From: an uncultured Prevotella sp.
GTDB lineage: Bacteria > Bacteroidota > Bacteroidia > Bacteroidales > Bacteroidaceae
Length of the DNA: 64,000 nucleotides
Assembly: GCA_905196835.1 (NCBI GenBank)
Contig: CAJJWN010000005.1
Span: 57,563-121,562 of the forward strand
Direction: 5' to 3'
Shown here: positions 16,676 through 27,067 of the stretch, piece after piece
Numbering within the stretch: position 1 is the stretch's first letter
Layout: each line of letters begins with the position of its first letter
Program-made: the position numbers and the translations under genes
The notes under the pieces: generated by a model
Databases searched by the model: none
The model's input: the letters and a program-made list of their open reading frames with translations, nothing else
What the model was told of the DNA's origin: nothing

Positions 16676-18976
16676 ATGAGGAAAACATTTGTCCGCGTGT
16701 TGTGGGGGCTGCTGTGTGCGGCCGTGATATTTATGGCGGTAGCGTTCACATCGATATGGTTCGGGTGGATAGGTTATATGCCGGATATAGCCGACCTGCA
16801 AAATCCTATAAGCCGTTATGCCTCGCAGGTGTATTCTGTTGACGGCAAGATTTTAGGTACGTATAACATGAATCGTGAGAACCGCGTGCACGTGGGTTTC
16901 GACGGATTGTCTCCATATCTTGTACAAGCACTCGTCGCTACGGAAGATGAGCGCTTTTATGAACATTCAGGAATAGATTTCATCGCATTGACCCGCGCCG
17001 TGGTTAAGCGCGGCTTGCTGGGGCAGAAGAGCGCCGGCGGCGGCTCTACCATAACCCAGCAGCTGGCCAAGCAGCTGTATTCCGCTACGGCAAAGAGCAC
17101 GCTTGAACGTGTTATGCAGAAGCCGATAGAGTGGGTTATAGCCGTGAAGCTCGAGCGGTTTTATACGAAGGAAGAGATAATAACCATGTATCTTAATTAT
17201 TTCGACTTCCTTCACAATGCCGTCGGCATAAAGACCGCTGCCGACGTTTATTTCAGGAAAGACCCCAAAAACTTGACTCTTACAGAGGCGGCCACGCTCA
17301 TCGGGTTGTGCAAGAACCCGTCTTATTTCAACCCGGTAAGGTTTCCCGACAGGTGTATAGAGCGGCGCAACGTCGTACTTGGCCAGATGCTTAAGGCCGG
17401 ATATATCACCGATGCGCAGTATAACGAGGCCACCGGCGGGCAGCTTGCGCTTAATTTCCACCGGATAGACCATAAGGACGGCATCGCAACTTATTTCAGA
17501 GACTTCCTGCGCAGGTACATAATGGCGGAAAAACCGGAGCTTGACGACTATCCGTCATGGAACCGCGTACAGTATAATATCGACTCAATATCCTGGGAGA
17601 CAGACCCTTTGTATGGATGGTGCAATAAAAACTACAAGAAGAACGGTGAGCACTACAATGTCTATACCGACGGTCTTAAGATATTTACGACGATAGACTC
17701 GCGTATGCAACGCTACGCCGAAGAAGCCGTGTTGAAGCATGTAGGCCATTATCTTCAGCCTGCGTTCTCAAAGGAAAACAGGACAAAGCCCAACGCTCCG
17801 TTTACCAATGCGCTTACGGCGGCGGAAGTCAGGGGAATATTAAACCGCTCCATAAGGCAGAGCGAGCGTTACAGGGCTATGAAGGAGCAGGGAGCTACGG
17901 AAGACGAAATACAAAAAGCGTTCCGCACTCCGGTTGAGATGTCGGTGTTCACGTATCATGGCGACGTTGACACGGTGATGACACCGTTGGACTCGATACG
18001 TTATATCAAATCGTTCCTGCGCGCAGGCTTTGTAAGCATGGACCCAAAGAACGGTGCGGTCAAGGCTTATGTGGGCGGAGTTGATTTTACCCATTTCGCA
18101 TACGACATGGCTACGCAGGGACGCCGCCAGGTAGGTTCTACGTTAAAGCCGTTCCTCTATGCCTTGTGCATGGCTAACGGCATGTCGCCGTGCGATGTGG
18201 CTCCGAATGTGCAGCAGACTTACGGCAACTGGACGCCGCGTAACGGCAGCCGTGCCCGTTACGGGCAAATGGTTACGCTGAAATGGGGTTTGGCACAGTC
18301 AAACAACTGGATTTCGGCTTACCTTATGAGCCGTCTCAACCCGCAAGACCTTTTGCGCATCCTCGGCGATTTCGGCATCAACACCTATGGAATATTCCCT
18401 TCGATGGCCCTGTGTCTTGGCCCTAACGAGGTATCGGTGGCCGAGATGGTGTCGGCTTATACTACTTTTGCCAATCATGGAATACATTGCTACCCGATGT
18501 TCGTAACCAAGATTGAGGACAACGAGGGCAATGTCGTGGCGACGTTCCAGCCACGCATGAACGAAGTGATAAGCGAAGAGAGCACATACAAGATGCTCGA
18601 GATGCTGCGTGCCGTGATGAACGGCGGTACGGGCAGCCGTATGCGTTACCGTTATGGCATAGAGTGCGACATGGGCGGCAAGACAGGTACGACCAACCGC
18701 AACTCTGATGCGTGGTTTATGGGCTTTACTCCGTCGCTCGTAAGTGGATGCTGGGTTGGCGGCGAAGACCGCGACATTCACTTCGACTCCACGCGTATGG
18801 GACAGGGAGCCAACATGGCGCTGCCCGTGTGGGCGTACTTCATGCAGAAAGTATTTGCCGACCGCTCGCTCGGTTACGACCCGGAAGAGAAGTTTGACAT
18901 ACCCGAAGGGTTTAATCCCTGCTCTTCCGAGTTTGACGATTATCAGCCCGGAGGCATAGAGGAAGTGTTTGAGTGA
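16676..18976 (+). CDS. class A penicillin-binding protein (PBP1A-like, bifunctional)
   Basis: 766 residues. One N-terminal membrane anchor (about 8-30). The glycosyltransferase 51 domain has ATEDERFYEHSGID and GGSTITQQLAKQLYS, then KLERFYTKEEIITMYLN. The transpeptidase domain has the active-site S488-T-L-K, SNN in AQSNNWISAYL, and KTGTT. It polymerises glycan strands and crosslinks peptidoglycan at the inner membrane. There is an insert of about 120 residues between the domains (YSATAK region to VFTYHGDVD), common in Bacteroidota. It ends at the hairpin 19001-19051. Confidence 0.93.
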   Translation: MRKTFVRVLWGLLCAAVIFMAVAFTSIWFGWIGYMPDIADLQNPISRYASQVYSVDGKILGTYNMNRENRVHVGFDGLSPYLVQALVATEDERFYEHSGIDFIALTRAVVKRGLLGQKSAGGGSTITQQLAKQLYSATAKSTLERVMQKPIEWVIAVKLERFYTKEEIITMYLNYFDFLHNAVGIKTAADVYFRKDPKNLTLTEAATLIGLCKNPSYFNPVRFPDRCIERRNVVLGQMLKAGYITDAQYNEATGGQLALNFHRIDHKDGIATYFRDFLRRYIMAEKPELDDYPSWNRVQYNIDSISWETDPLYGWCNKNYKKNGEHYNVYTDGLKIFTTIDSRMQRYAEEAVLKHVGHYLQPAFSKENRTKPNAPFTNALTAAEVRGILNRSIRQSERYRAMKEQGATEDEIQKAFRTPVEMSVFTYHGDVDTVMTPLDSIRYIKSFLRAGFVSMDPKNGAVKAYVGGVDFTHFAYDMATQGRRQVGSTLKPFLYALCMANGMSPCDVAPNVQQTYGNWTPRNGSRARYGQMVTLKWGLAQSNNWISAYLMSRLNPQDLLRILGDFGINTYGIFPSMALCLGPNEVSVAEMVSAYTTFANHGIHCYPMFVTKIEDNEGNVVATFQPRMNEVISEESTYKMLEMLRAVMNGGTGSRMRYRYGIECDMGGKTGTTNRNSDAWFMGFTPSLVSGCWVGGEDRDIHFDSTRMGQGANMALPVWAYFMQKVFADRSLGYDPEEKFDIPEGFNPCSSEFDDYQPGGIEEVFE

Positions 18977-19000
18977 TGTAAGAATACAGTTGCTTGTGAG

Positions 19001-19051
19001 CAAACACGTGGCGCGGTTGACCCTGCAACAGGGCTTCCGCGCCACGTGTTT
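19001..19051 (+). terminator. terminator of the penicillin-binding protein gene
   Basis: 15-bp perfect stem AAACACGTGGCGCGG (19001-19015) with its complement at 19037-19051, followed by TATTATAAT. The loop contains a second small hairpin CCCTG/CAGGG (19021-19033). Confidence 0.8.
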
Positions 19052-19221
19052 TATTATAATGTTGAATGGCATTATGCCGCTGTTCGTTGCTGATTGCTGC
19101 CATTTTGCTACTTTGGAAAAGCACATGAAAATCGGCAAACTACATGAAAACGAGCCGTTTTTAGGTCTTCAGAAGTGTTAAAACGGCAGTTCTTAATCGC
19201 AAATTGTCATTATTCAGGGCA

Positions 19222-19331
19222 AAATGCGGCATATTGCAGCCACGGATGCCGTCTTTGACACTGCCGGATGCGGTCTTTGCCGCTGCAAAATACGGTCTTT
19301 GGCACGGCTAAAGACCGTCTAAAAAATGTCA
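19222..19331. repeat. 22-bp-period array, cluster C (five units)
   Basis: Units start exactly every 22 bp at 19222, 19244, 19266, 19288 and 19310. Cores in order: GCGGCATAT, GCCGTCTTT, GCGGTCTTT, ACGGTCTTT, ACCGTCTAA. Each is preceded by AAAT, GGAT or AAAG and followed by a 9-bp linker such as GACACTGCC or GGCACGGCT. It lies in the 787-bp gap between the penicillin-binding protein gene and gyrA. Confidence 0.85.
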
Positions 19332-19383
19332 AAAAGCTACATCCGTATGCACAGTTTGCCTTTTTCGGGTGTATCATGCTGTA

Positions 19384-19530
19384 TGACAGGCATTTGCGCT
19401 TGCACACTTTATATCGGTATATTTGCGCCTCCGGGCGATTGATTTTCAAATAACGCATTCTCAGAGCGTCAAGCAAAGTCAAGAAGAAAGGTATCCAGCC
19501 GCTTCTGCTTGCAAAATGTCATTGCGTGTT
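19384..19530 (+). repeat. intergenic segment shared with 45721-45860
   Basis: Landmarks TGACAGG (19384), TTGCACACTT, CATTCTCAG (19456) and TGCTTGCAAA (19506) recur downstream of array F at 45721, 45794 and 45844, with spacings of 72/73 and 122/123 bp. Both copies follow a 22-bp array. No conserved reading frame is seen. Confidence 0.55.
19393..19425 (+). promoter_or_regulatory. promoter-like site in the gyrA upstream gap
   Basis: TTTG at 19393-19396, 21 bp, TATATTTG at 19418-19425. It would give either a 330-nt gyrA leader or a small RNA. Nearer gyrA the best -7 is TAATTTAG (about 19669), which is imperfect. The rest of the gap has no gene. Confidence 0.4.
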
Positions 19531-19763
19531 GTCGTGTCATTCCGAAAATTAATAAAGCCCACACCGTTCGCCATGTATTTGCCCCTTACCGGCGGACGTA
19601 TGCCGCATTTCTTCAAAAAAATGCGTGTTTTGTGGCGAAAGGCTTTCCCGTTTCGCGGAAAATCATTAATTTAGCACACTGAAAACGACGACTTAACGCC
19701 GCAGAACGAAAGGAAATGGCCTTAAACGGCGTTTTGCATAATTTTAATACAACTAACAGATAA

Positions 19764-22376
19764 ATGGACAACAACAGTACGTTTGACCAAGACAGGATAA
19801 TAAAAATCAACATCGAGGAGGAGATGAAGTCCTCCTACATCGACTATTCGATGTCTGTGATTGTGGCCCGTGCGCTGCCCGACGTGCGCGACGGCTTCAA
19901 GCCCGTGCACCGCCGTATTCTTTACGGAATGATGGGCATCGGCAACACGAGCGACAAACCTTATAAGAAATGCGCGCGCGTGGTAGGCGAGGTGCTCGGT
20001 AAATACCACCCGCATGGCGACAGCTCGGTGTACGGCGCGTTGGTGCGCATGGCGCAGGACTGGAACATGCGTTATACGCTCGTAGACGGACAGGGTAACT
20101 TCGGTAGCGTTGACGGCGACTCAGCCGCGGCGATGCGTTACACGGAGTGCCGCCTCTCGAAGATGGGCGAGCACATCATGGACGACCTTGACAAGGAGAC
20201 CGTCGACATGATGAACAACTTTGACGACTCGCTGCAAGAGCCGACCGTCATGCCTACGAAAATACCCAACCTGCTCGTGAACGGCGGCAACGGTATTGCC
20301 GTGGGCATGGCTACCAACATACCGACGCACAACCTGGGCGAGGTAATCGACGGATGCTGCGCATATATTGACAATCCCGACATCGACGTGGACGGACTGA
20401 TGCAATACATCAAGGCTCCCGACTTCCCCACAGGGGCATATATATATGGTATACAGGGCGTGCGCGACGCATATGCTACCGGTCGTGGACGCATCGTAAT
20501 GCGTGCAAAGGCCGAGATTGAGGGCGGAGACGCGCACGACAAGATTGTAATCACGGAGATACCTTACGGCGTAAACAAGGCCCAGCTCATAGAGTACATT
20601 GCCGACTTGGTTAAGGAAGGCAAGCTCGACGGCATAAGCAACGCCAACGACGAGAGCGACCGCCACGGTATGCGCATAGTCATCGACGTGAAGAAAGACG
20701 CCAACGCCAACGTCATCTTGAACAAGCTGTTCAAGATGACAGCGCTGCAAAGCTCGTTCTCGGTTAACTGCATCGCTTTGGTGAAGGGCCGCCCGCGCCT
20801 GTTGACGCTGAAAGACTGCGTTCGCTACTTCGTAGACCACAGGCACGACGTGACAATACGCCGCACCAACTTCGAGCTGCGCAAGGCAAAGGAGCGCGAA
20901 CACATATTGCAGGCGCTCATCACCGCGTGCGACAACATTGACGAGGTGGTACACATCATACGCGGCTCCAAGACCCCGTCTGACGCGCAACGCAACCTCG
21001 AGCAGCGTTTCGGCTTTGACGAGATACAGTCGAAGGCCATCGTAGACATGCGCCTCAGCCAGCTCACCGGCCTGCGCATGGACCAGCTGCACGCCGAGTA
21101 TGAAGAGATAGAACGCCGCATAGCATACTTGCAGCAGATACTCGACGACCCGGAGCTTTGCAAGAAGGTGATGAAGGATGAGTTGCAAGAGGTTAAGGAA
21201 AAGTACGGCGACGAACGCCGCACTGAAATCAAGTATTCGAGCGAAGAGTTCAATCCCGAGGACTTTTACCCCAACGACCCCGTGGTGATTACCATCAGCC
21301 ATCTGGGCTATATCAAGCGCACGCCGCTTTCGGAGTTCCGCGAGCAAGCCCGCGGCGGAGTGGGCAGCAAGGGCGCACACAGCCGTGACAACGACTTTAC
21401 GGAGTATATCTATCCGGCGACGATGCACAATACGATGATGTTCTTCACCAACAAGGGGCGTTGCTACTGGCTTAAATGCTACGAAATTCCCGAAGGTGCA
21501 AAGAACTCGAAAGGCCGTGCCATACAGAACTTGCTCAACATCGAGAGCGATGACAGCATAAAGGCTTTCCTCCGTCTGCGCGGAAGCCTGGACGACGAGG
21601 AGTTTGTCAACAGCCATTACGTAGTATTCGCCACGAAGAAAGGACTTATCAAGAAGACCAGCCTCGAGGCGTATAGCCGTCCGAGGGCAAACGGTGTTAT
21701 CGCCATTAACGTGCTTGAGGGTGACGAAGTGGTAGGCGTACGCCTGACTAACGGCCACAACGAACTGCTTATGGCCGACAGGAACGGCCGTGCCGTGAGG
21801 TTCCATGAAGATACCGTGCGTGCAATGGGACGCGTCTCGACGGGCGTGCGCGGCATGAAACTTGACGACGGCGACGACGAGGTGGTAGGCATGGTGGTAG
21901 TCAACAAGCCCGACACCGAAACTATCATGGTGGTAAGCGAGAACGGCTACGGCAAGCGCAGTCAGGTGGAAGACTACCGCGTGACCAACCGCGGCGGCAA
22001 GGGCGTCAAGACGCTTAGCATAACCGAAAAGACCGGAAGGCTCGTAGCAATAAAAGTTGTTACCGATGACAATGACCTCATGATAATCAACAAGAGCGGC
22101 ATACTAATCCGGTTGAAAGTATCGGAGTGCCGTATCATGGGCAGGGCAACCCAAGGCGTAAGGCTTATCAACCTTACAAAGAAGAACGACGTTATATCAA
22201 GCGTATGCAAGGTTATGAGCTCTGACCTCGAGGCTCTTGCCGAAGCCGAGAGCCGCAAGGAGTGGACGGCTACGAGCGAAGCCATAAGGAACGACGCCCT
22301 TGCATCACCGGCTGATACAGAAAGACAAGGGGATGCCGATGAAGACAACGACGAAGAGGCATTTGAAACTGAATAA
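19764..22376 (+). CDS. gyrA: DNA gyrase subunit A
   Basis: 870 residues. Breakage-reunion domain with [38 protein letters not shown], and the catalytic Tyr126 in AMRYTECRL. The C-terminal half has beta-pinwheel blades with the GyrA-box-like [10 protein letters not shown] (not the ParC form) and the repeated GDEVVG / DDEVVGM segments, and an acidic tail. It forms A2B2 with GyrB to introduce negative supercoils. The TPR gene follows 36 bp later. Confidence 0.96.
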   Translation: MDNNSTFDQDRIIKINIEEEMKSSYIDYSMSVIVARALPDVRDGFKPVHRRILYGMMGIGNTSDKPYKKCARVVGEVLGKYHPHGDSSVYGALVRMAQDWNMRYTLVDGQGNFGSVDGDSAAAMRYTECRLSKMGEHIMDDLDKETVDMMNNFDDSLQEPTVMPTKIPNLLVNGGNGIAVGMATNIPTHNLGEVIDGCCAYIDNPDIDVDGLMQYIKAPDFPTGAYIYGIQGVRDAYATGRGRIVMRAKAEIEGGDAHDKIVITEIPYGVNKAQLIEYIADLVKEGKLDGISNANDESDRHGMRIVIDVKKDANANVILNKLFKMTALQSSFSVNCIALVKGRPRLLTLKDCVRYFVDHRHDVTIRRTNFELRKAKEREHILQALITACDNIDEVVHIIRGSKTPSDAQRNLEQRFGFDEIQSKAIVDMRLSQLTGLRMDQLHAEYEEIERRIAYLQQILDDPELCKKVMKDELQEVKEKYGDERRTEIKYSSEEFNPEDFYPNDPVVITISHLGYIKRTPLSEFREQARGGVGSKGAHSRDNDFTEYIYPATMHNTMMFFTNKGRCYWLKCYEIPEGAKNSKGRAIQNLLNIESDDSIKAFLRLRGSLDDEEFVNSHYVVFATKKGLIKKTSLEAYSRPRANGVIAINVLEGDEVVGVRLTNGHNELLMADRNGRAVRFHEDTVRAMGRVSTGVRGMKLDDGDDEVVGMVVVNKPDTETIMVVSENGYGKRSQVEDYRVTNRGGKGVKTLSITEKTGRLVAIKVVTDDNDLMIINKSGILIRLKVSECRIMGRATQGVRLINLTKKNDVISSVCKVMSSDLEALAEAESRKEWTATSEAIRNDALASPADTERQGDADEDNDEEAFETE

Positions 22377-22412
22377 TGTGATAATCAGAACACACACTAA
22401 ATACAGTTGATT

Positions 22413-23654
22413 ATGAAAAAACTAACAATGTTGGCGTTTGCTGCAGTGTTCAGCGCGTCTGCTTTTGCACAGGACGTGTACAAGCAAATCTCTAAAATCA
22501 AGGACTACAAGGAGGCTTACAACCTCTTGCAGGCAAACCTTGGAAGCATGTCGGCCGAAGAAAAGGCCAAATGCTATAACGTATTGGTTGACCTTGCATA
22601 TGACAAGGTTGTGAAAGAACAGGGTACTATAACCGAAAACCAAATGGCAGAGCAATTTGGCAAGGAAGTTACCCCTTATGACACCGTAGGCCTGTACGAC
22701 GCGGTGCTGCAGGCTTTGGAGAACGGCGTTACTTGCGACGAGTTTGACATGCAGCCCAACGAAAAGGGTAAGGTGAAACCTAAGTTCCACAAGTCAAACG
22801 GCGACCGCCTGTACGGCATCCGTTTCCATCTTATCAATGCAGGAATATACTATCAGACAACAAACGAGCCTTTGTCTTACAAGTATCTGGCAACATATGT
22901 TGAAAGTGCAGACTACCCATTGTTCAAGGAACAGGACAAGAGCAAGGATGCCAACCTTACGCAGATAGCTTACTATGCCGCGCGCTCGGCCTATTTTGCA
23001 AAGGATTATGCCAAAGCTGAAAAATATGCAGACATTGCGCTCGGAGACACAGCCGTGGCAAAGGATGCAATGCAGGTGAAACTTGCAGTAATGCAGGCAC
23101 AGCTTAAGACCCATGCAGATACTCTCAACTATATCACTAAGTTGAAGGACATATATGCCAAGGATGAGAGCAACGAGATGATATTCAGTACAATCTGCTC
23201 GATGTACATCTCAACTAACGACAAGGCAGCTTTGAACGAGCTGGTGCAAGCCAAGTTGGCCAAAGACCCGAACAACTTTACCGCTTTGGCAATGAGTGGC
23301 CAGGCTTATATGAATGAGCACAAGTGGGATGAGGCTATTGCAGCCCTTTCAAAGGCTGAAGCTGTACAGCCTGGCAATGTGGCTGTGATTGGTTCGATAG
23401 GTAATAGCTATATGTATAAGGCACAGGATGCTGCGGAGCAAGCTACGCAGGGAGGCAAGAGGCTTACACCTGAAGCGGAGAAGCAGATAATAGATGTGTA
23501 CAAGCAGGCTATAAGTTATCTTGAGAAGGCTAAGGAACTTGATACTACTATGCAGTTCAAGAGCGTTTGGGCTTATTCGCTTTACACGTGTTGCTATAGG
23601 GCCTTAGGACCTGACGATGCAAAGACCAAGGAGGCTGAAGCCTTGACTAAATAG
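22413..23654 (+). CDS. exported tetratricopeptide repeat protein
   Basis: 413 residues from the ATG at 22413 (the frame opens two codons earlier at a TTG, but the signal peptide KKLTMLAFAAVFSASAFAQ begins here). The mature part is all-helical with TPR units, clearest at FTALAMSGQAYMNEHKWDEA and NVAVIGSIGNSYMYK, then AISYLEKAKELD. Probably a periplasmic scaffold. It is a paralogue of the next gene: both share a D-M-x-P-x-x-KG-x-VK segment followed by R-x-x-L-x-N-x-G-x-Y. Function not known. Confidence 0.75.
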   Translation: MKKLTMLAFAAVFSASAFAQDVYKQISKIKDYKEAYNLLQANLGSMSAEEKAKCYNVLVDLAYDKVVKEQGTITENQMAEQFGKEVTPYDTVGLYDAVLQALENGVTCDEFDMQPNEKGKVKPKFHKSNGDRLYGIRFHLINAGIYYQTTNEPLSYKYLATYVESADYPLFKEQDKSKDANLTQIAYYAARSAYFAKDYAKAEKYADIALGDTAVAKDAMQVKLAVMQAQLKTHADTLNYITKLKDIYAKDESNEMIFSTICSMYISTNDKAALNELVQAKLAKDPNNFTALAMSGQAYMNEHKWDEAIAALSKAEAVQPGNVAVIGSIGNSYMYKAQDAAEQATQGGKRLTPEAEKQIIDVYKQAISYLEKAKELDTTMQFKSVWAYSLYTCCYRALGPDDAKTKEAEALTK

Positions 23655-23676
23655 TAAAAGTTAGGATTGATAAATG

Positions 23677-23722
23677 CCAAGGAGTTGCTGGAATTATTGT
23701 TTTGTTCCGTGCAACTCCTTGG
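23677..23722 (+). terminator. hairpin between the two TPR genes
   Basis: 12-bp perfect stem CCAAGGAGTTGC (23677-23688) and complement (23711-23722), 22-nt loop. No T-run follows, so it may be an RNA-stability or Rho-related structure instead of a full terminator. Confidence 0.5.
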
Positions 23723-23778
23723 TTGCATGTGTTTGTTGTATTGTTTTCAGTTGTCGTAATAATATTAGTGTAAGCCTT

Positions 23779-24984
23779 ATGAAACGCCTGTTGTCGTTGT
23801 TTTTTGCAGTGATGTTCTTGTTGGGGACTTTTGCCCAGAAGAAAGAAATAAGTCAGGCCCGTTCTAATATAAAGAAAAGAACCAATCTGGAGCAGGCTGA
23901 AACGTCTATGCGCGAACTGCTTAAAGATACTGCAAATCAAGGTAATGTCAAGATATATGTTACCTTGGCCGATGCTGTGCGTGCACAATACGAAGCTGAA
24001 AATGAGAAACTGTATCTGAAAGCGCAGGCAGATACGGCAAAGTTTTTTACAACGGCTCGCAGGATGTTCCAGGCTTACGAATGCCTTGACAGCATTGATA
24101 TGAAGCCTGACAGGAAGGGGCGTGTAAAGTTGGATTATAGAGAAAAGAACGCCGAATATCTGAACAAGTTTAGGATAAACCTTTACAATGGCGGTCTGTA
24201 TTTTGTTAGGAAGAATGATTTTGATGCGGCTTATGGAATGCTTGATACATATTTGGATTGCCGGCGCCAACCATTGTTTTCAGGTTACGCCAGGTATGAT
24301 TCAGATTCTTTATATACGTTGCCTGCATTCCTGACGGTACTCTGCGGTCACCGGACAGGCCGTCCTGACAGTGTTTTCAAATATTCAGATTTGGCATTGC
24401 AGGACAAGAGGTACCGCAGGCGTACTTTTATGTATCTGTCTGAAGCGTATTTGTCGAGGAAAGACACAGTGAAGTATGTCAATGTGTTACGCCGTGGATT
24501 TGCTGAAAACAAGACATCAAAATATTTTTTTACCAGGCTAATGGACTATTATAATGGCCGGAATCGTCTCGATTCTGCCATGGCTGTTGTAGATGCCGCT
24601 TTGGCGTGTGACGGCAATGATGGATTGTTCTTGTTTGCTAAAAGCAATTTGTTGCTTAATATGGGCAGATATGCGGAGTGTATCGCCATAAGTGACACTC
24701 TTTTGGCACGTAACGACACCGTGCCTGATATATATCTTAATGCCGGTGTGTCTTATATCAACTTGGCCTTAGCCATGGAAGCGGATATTAAAACAAAGAG
24801 GAAAAAACAGAAACAGATATTGGGCTATTATAAAAAGGCTTTACCGTATATGGAGAAATATAGGGCTTTAGCTCCTGATAAAAAAGAGAATTGGGCACAG
24901 TCGCTTTATAACATATACCTGCGGCTGAACATGGGGCGCAAGTTTGAGGAGGTAAGCGATATCCTAAGGAAAATGCGCAAGTAG
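23779..24984 (+). CDS. exported TPR-like protein, paralogue of the preceding gene
   Basis: 401 residues from the ATG at 23779, where a signal peptide begins (KRLLSLFFAVMFLLGTFAQ). Codons upstream of it overlap the hairpin at 23677-23722 and are not part of the protein. Like its neighbour it has IDMKPDRKGRVKLDY, then FRINLYNGGLYF and a string of TPR-like helices (PDIYLNAGVSYINLALAME). The pair looks like an old tandem duplication. Function not known. Confidence 0.7.
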   Translation: MKRLLSLFFAVMFLLGTFAQKKEISQARSNIKKRTNLEQAETSMRELLKDTANQGNVKIYVTLADAVRAQYEAENEKLYLKAQADTAKFFTTARRMFQAYECLDSIDMKPDRKGRVKLDYREKNAEYLNKFRINLYNGGLYFVRKNDFDAAYGMLDTYLDCRRQPLFSGYARYDSDSLYTLPAFLTVLCGHRTGRPDSVFKYSDLALQDKRYRRRTFMYLSEAYLSRKDTVKYVNVLRRGFAENKTSKYFFTRLMDYYNGRNRLDSAMAVVDAALACDGNDGLFLFAKSNLLLNMGRYAECIAISDTLLARNDTVPDIYLNAGVSYINLALAMEADIKTKRKKQKQILGYYKKALPYMEKYRALAPDKKENWAQSLYNIYLRLNMGRKFEEVSDILRKMRK

Positions 24985-25016
24985 GCAAGGCCGCTTATAT
25001 AAATAATGTTATTTTT

Positions 25017-25047
25017 TTTGACGATACCTTTTTTTATCCTATCTTTG
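25017..25047 (+). promoter_or_regulatory. distal promoter upstream of the nucleoside transporter
   Basis: TTTG at 25017-25020, 19 bp, TATCTTTG at 25040-25047: perfect consensus, about 150 bp upstream of the ATG. Confidence 0.65.
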
Positions 25048-25095
25048 CATAGAATAAATCTCATTTGGGAGTTTGAAAATGTGCTTGCCGCCGTA

Positions 25096-25125
25096 TTTCG
25101 ATAAATCCCGTTTGTGTTATATTTG
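25096..25125 (+). promoter_or_regulatory. proximal promoter upstream of the nucleoside transporter
   Basis: TATATTTG at 25118-25125 with TTTC 18 bp upstream. Two promoters in tandem suggest conditional expression of the transporter run. Confidence 0.45.
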
Positions 25126-25201
25126 CATTATACAAGAACTGTTTTCGTTTTGTAGAAATGAAACAGGAATGCTTGTAGGGTGCGTCAAAATGTATTGACA
25201 T

Positions 25202-26470
25202 ATGAATTTGAAAGTCCGCTTGGCGCTTATGAACTTCCTTGAGTTTGCTGTTTGGGGCGCCTATCTTACATCAATGGGCCGCTATCTCGGCAATATTGGA
25301 ATGAGTACCGATATCGGTTGGTTTTATTCCATGCAGGGAATTGTCTCCATCTTCATGCCTGCTTTGATGGGTATAATAGCGGACAGATGGGTTCAGGCGC
25401 AGAGATTGCTTGGCTTTTGCCATCTTACGGCAGGTTTGTTTATGATGCTTGCAGCGTTATATGGTATGGTGGAAGGCGGCGAGTCTGAATTTACGATACT
25501 CTTTACGTTGTATTCATTGTCTGTTGCATTTTATATGCCGACCTTGGCTTTAAGCAATTCTGTAGCGTATAACGCGCTGACACAGGCAGGCATGGATACG
25601 GTTAAAGACTTTCCACCAATACGTGTTTTTGGCACTATAGGTTTCATCTTCACTATGTGGTTTGTTGATTTGATGGGGTTCCAGGCCAATCAAAACCAGT
25701 TTATAGTATCTGGTGTGCTTAGTGTCGTGTTGTTTTTATATACATTTTCTTTGCCGGTTTGTCCAGTTTCTGTCGGAGGAGAAAAGAGGAGTCTGGCAGA
25801 TGCACTTGGACTGAAAGCTTTTGCTTTGTTCAAGAGAAAAGACATGGCGATATTTTTCATTTTTTCCATGTTGTTGGGAGTCAGTTTGCAAATAACCAAT
25901 GGTTTTGCCAATCCTTTTATAAGTAGTTTCGCTGCCATGCCTGAATATGCGGATACTTTTGGTGTGCAACATGCAAATATCCTTATATCTTTGTCACAGA
26001 TAAGCGAGACTTGTTGTATCTTATTGATACCATTCTTTATGAAACGGTATGGAATTAAAAACGTTATGCTTATAGCCATGTTTGCATGGGTTATGCGTTT
26101 CGGATTTTTCGGTTTAGGCAATCCAGGCGAAGGGGTATGGTTGTTTGTCTTGTCAATGATTGTTTATGGAGTGGCGTTCGACTTTTTCAATGTAAGCGGC
26201 TCGCTTTATGTTGATAAGAATACAGACCCGTCAGTGCGTTCAAGTGCGCAGGGACTTTTCTTCCTCATGACTAACGGTATCGGGGCAACGATAGGAACAC
26301 TTAGCGCACAGGCTGTAATAAACGCATATACTACGGGTGTGCAGGTTGGAGATGATTTTTACACAATAGGCGATTGGCAGACATGCTGGTTCATCTTTGC
26401 CGGTTATGCTTTGTTTATAGGACTTGTGTTCGCTTTGGTGTTCAAGCCAAAGAAGGAGCATGTCATGTGA
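25202..26470 (+). CDS. nucleoside:proton symporter, NupG/XapB-like MFS permease
   Basis: 422 residues with about 12 membrane helices. The beginning MNLKVRLALMNFLEFAVWGA and GFYSMQGIVSI-type second helix (here GWFYSMQGIVSIFMPALMG, then IIADRW) are typical of the nucleoside permease branch. Imports nucleosides across the inner membrane. First gene of a plus-strand run that continues through the ABC permease at 31049; the next gene starts 16 bp on. Confidence 0.85.
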   Translation: MNLKVRLALMNFLEFAVWGAYLTSMGRYLGNIGMSTDIGWFYSMQGIVSIFMPALMGIIADRWVQAQRLLGFCHLTAGLFMMLAALYGMVEGGESEFTILFTLYSLSVAFYMPTLALSNSVAYNALTQAGMDTVKDFPPIRVFGTIGFIFTMWFVDLMGFQANQNQFIVSGVLSVVLFLYTFSLPVCPVSVGGEKRSLADALGLKAFALFKRKDMAIFFIFSMLLGVSLQITNGFANPFISSFAAMPEYADTFGVQHANILISLSQISETCCILLIPFFMKRYGIKNVMLIAMFAWVMRFGFFGLGNPGEGVWLFVLSMIVYGVAFDFFNVSGSLYVDKNTDPSVRSSAQGLFFLMTNGIGATIGTLSAQAVINAYTTGVQVGDDFYTIGDWQTCWFIFAGYALFIGLVFALVFKPKKEHVM

Positions 26471-26486
26471 TGAAGATGATTGTGTC

Positions 26487-27050
26487 ATGACGAAAGAACG
26501 ATTGATATTCAAGGGCGTGTCTGAGATAGTCGGGACGGAAGACCTTGGTTTGTTGATACTTACAGACGAAGCAAAGGAACGGCAGATTACTATTGTATGT
26601 GACAAGGCAATGGCCGTTCAGCTTGAGCTTCGGATTAAGAAGATACCTATAACTAGGATTATGCTGCCGGAGGTCTTGTGCCGTATGTTGAAAAACAATG
26701 GAGGATTGGATTACGAGTTGTTGATAGACAATATAATTGATGGTCAATACAGGACAATACTTTATGACAAAGAAACGATGGACCCATTGCTTATAAGGGC
26801 TTCTGATGCAGTGTTGCTGTCAATTGTCGCAAATATCCCGTTGTATATTGAAGCCGGACTTATGAGGCGTCAGTCTGTCATGTATAATGAGAATGCCAAG
26901 GGGGTGTCGTTGCCGGTAAATACTATAAGCGACGAAATGTTGCAAGCGGCATTGGACAAGGCAATTGCGGATGAAAATTACGAACTGGCGTCTCATCTTC
27001 GTGACGAGAAAAAGCGTAGGACTAAAAAGGACGATAACCACGACAATTAA
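26487..27050 (+). CDS. bifunctional nuclease (DUF151/BFN) family protein with C-terminal UVR-like motif
   Basis: 187 residues from the ATG at 26487; upstream codons overlap the transporter. The BFN domain covers about 10-135 (IVGTEDLGLLILTDEAKERQ, RASDAVLLSIVANIPLY). Residues of about 150-180 (LQAALDKAIADENYELASHL) form a UvrB/UvrC-type helical pair. Related proteins cleave RNA or DNA in plants and act with nucleotide-excision components; the role here is inferred only. Confidence 0.8.
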   Translation: MTKERLIFKGVSEIVGTEDLGLLILTDEAKERQITIVCDKAMAVQLELRIKKIPITRIMLPEVLCRMLKNNGGLDYELLIDNIIDGQYRTILYDKETMDPLLIRASDAVLLSIVANIPLYIEAGLMRRQSVMYNENAKGVSLPVNTISDEMLQAALDKAIADENYELASHLRDEKKRRTKKDDNHDN

Positions 27051-27067
27051 TATTGAAAATAATTACT

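Noticed and set aside
20000..20050. Gly at the position of E. coli GyrA Asp87
   Set aside because: The SSVYGAL form looks native to Bacteroidales GyrA; it is not evidence of quinolone resistance.
20121..21806. A 561-codon minus-strand frame opposite gyrA
   Set aside because: A codon-bias shadow of gyrA; composition is rich in V/A/H/Y and no domain is seen. Similar shadows lie opposite glnS (38253-39983) and the barrel gene (34185-35453).
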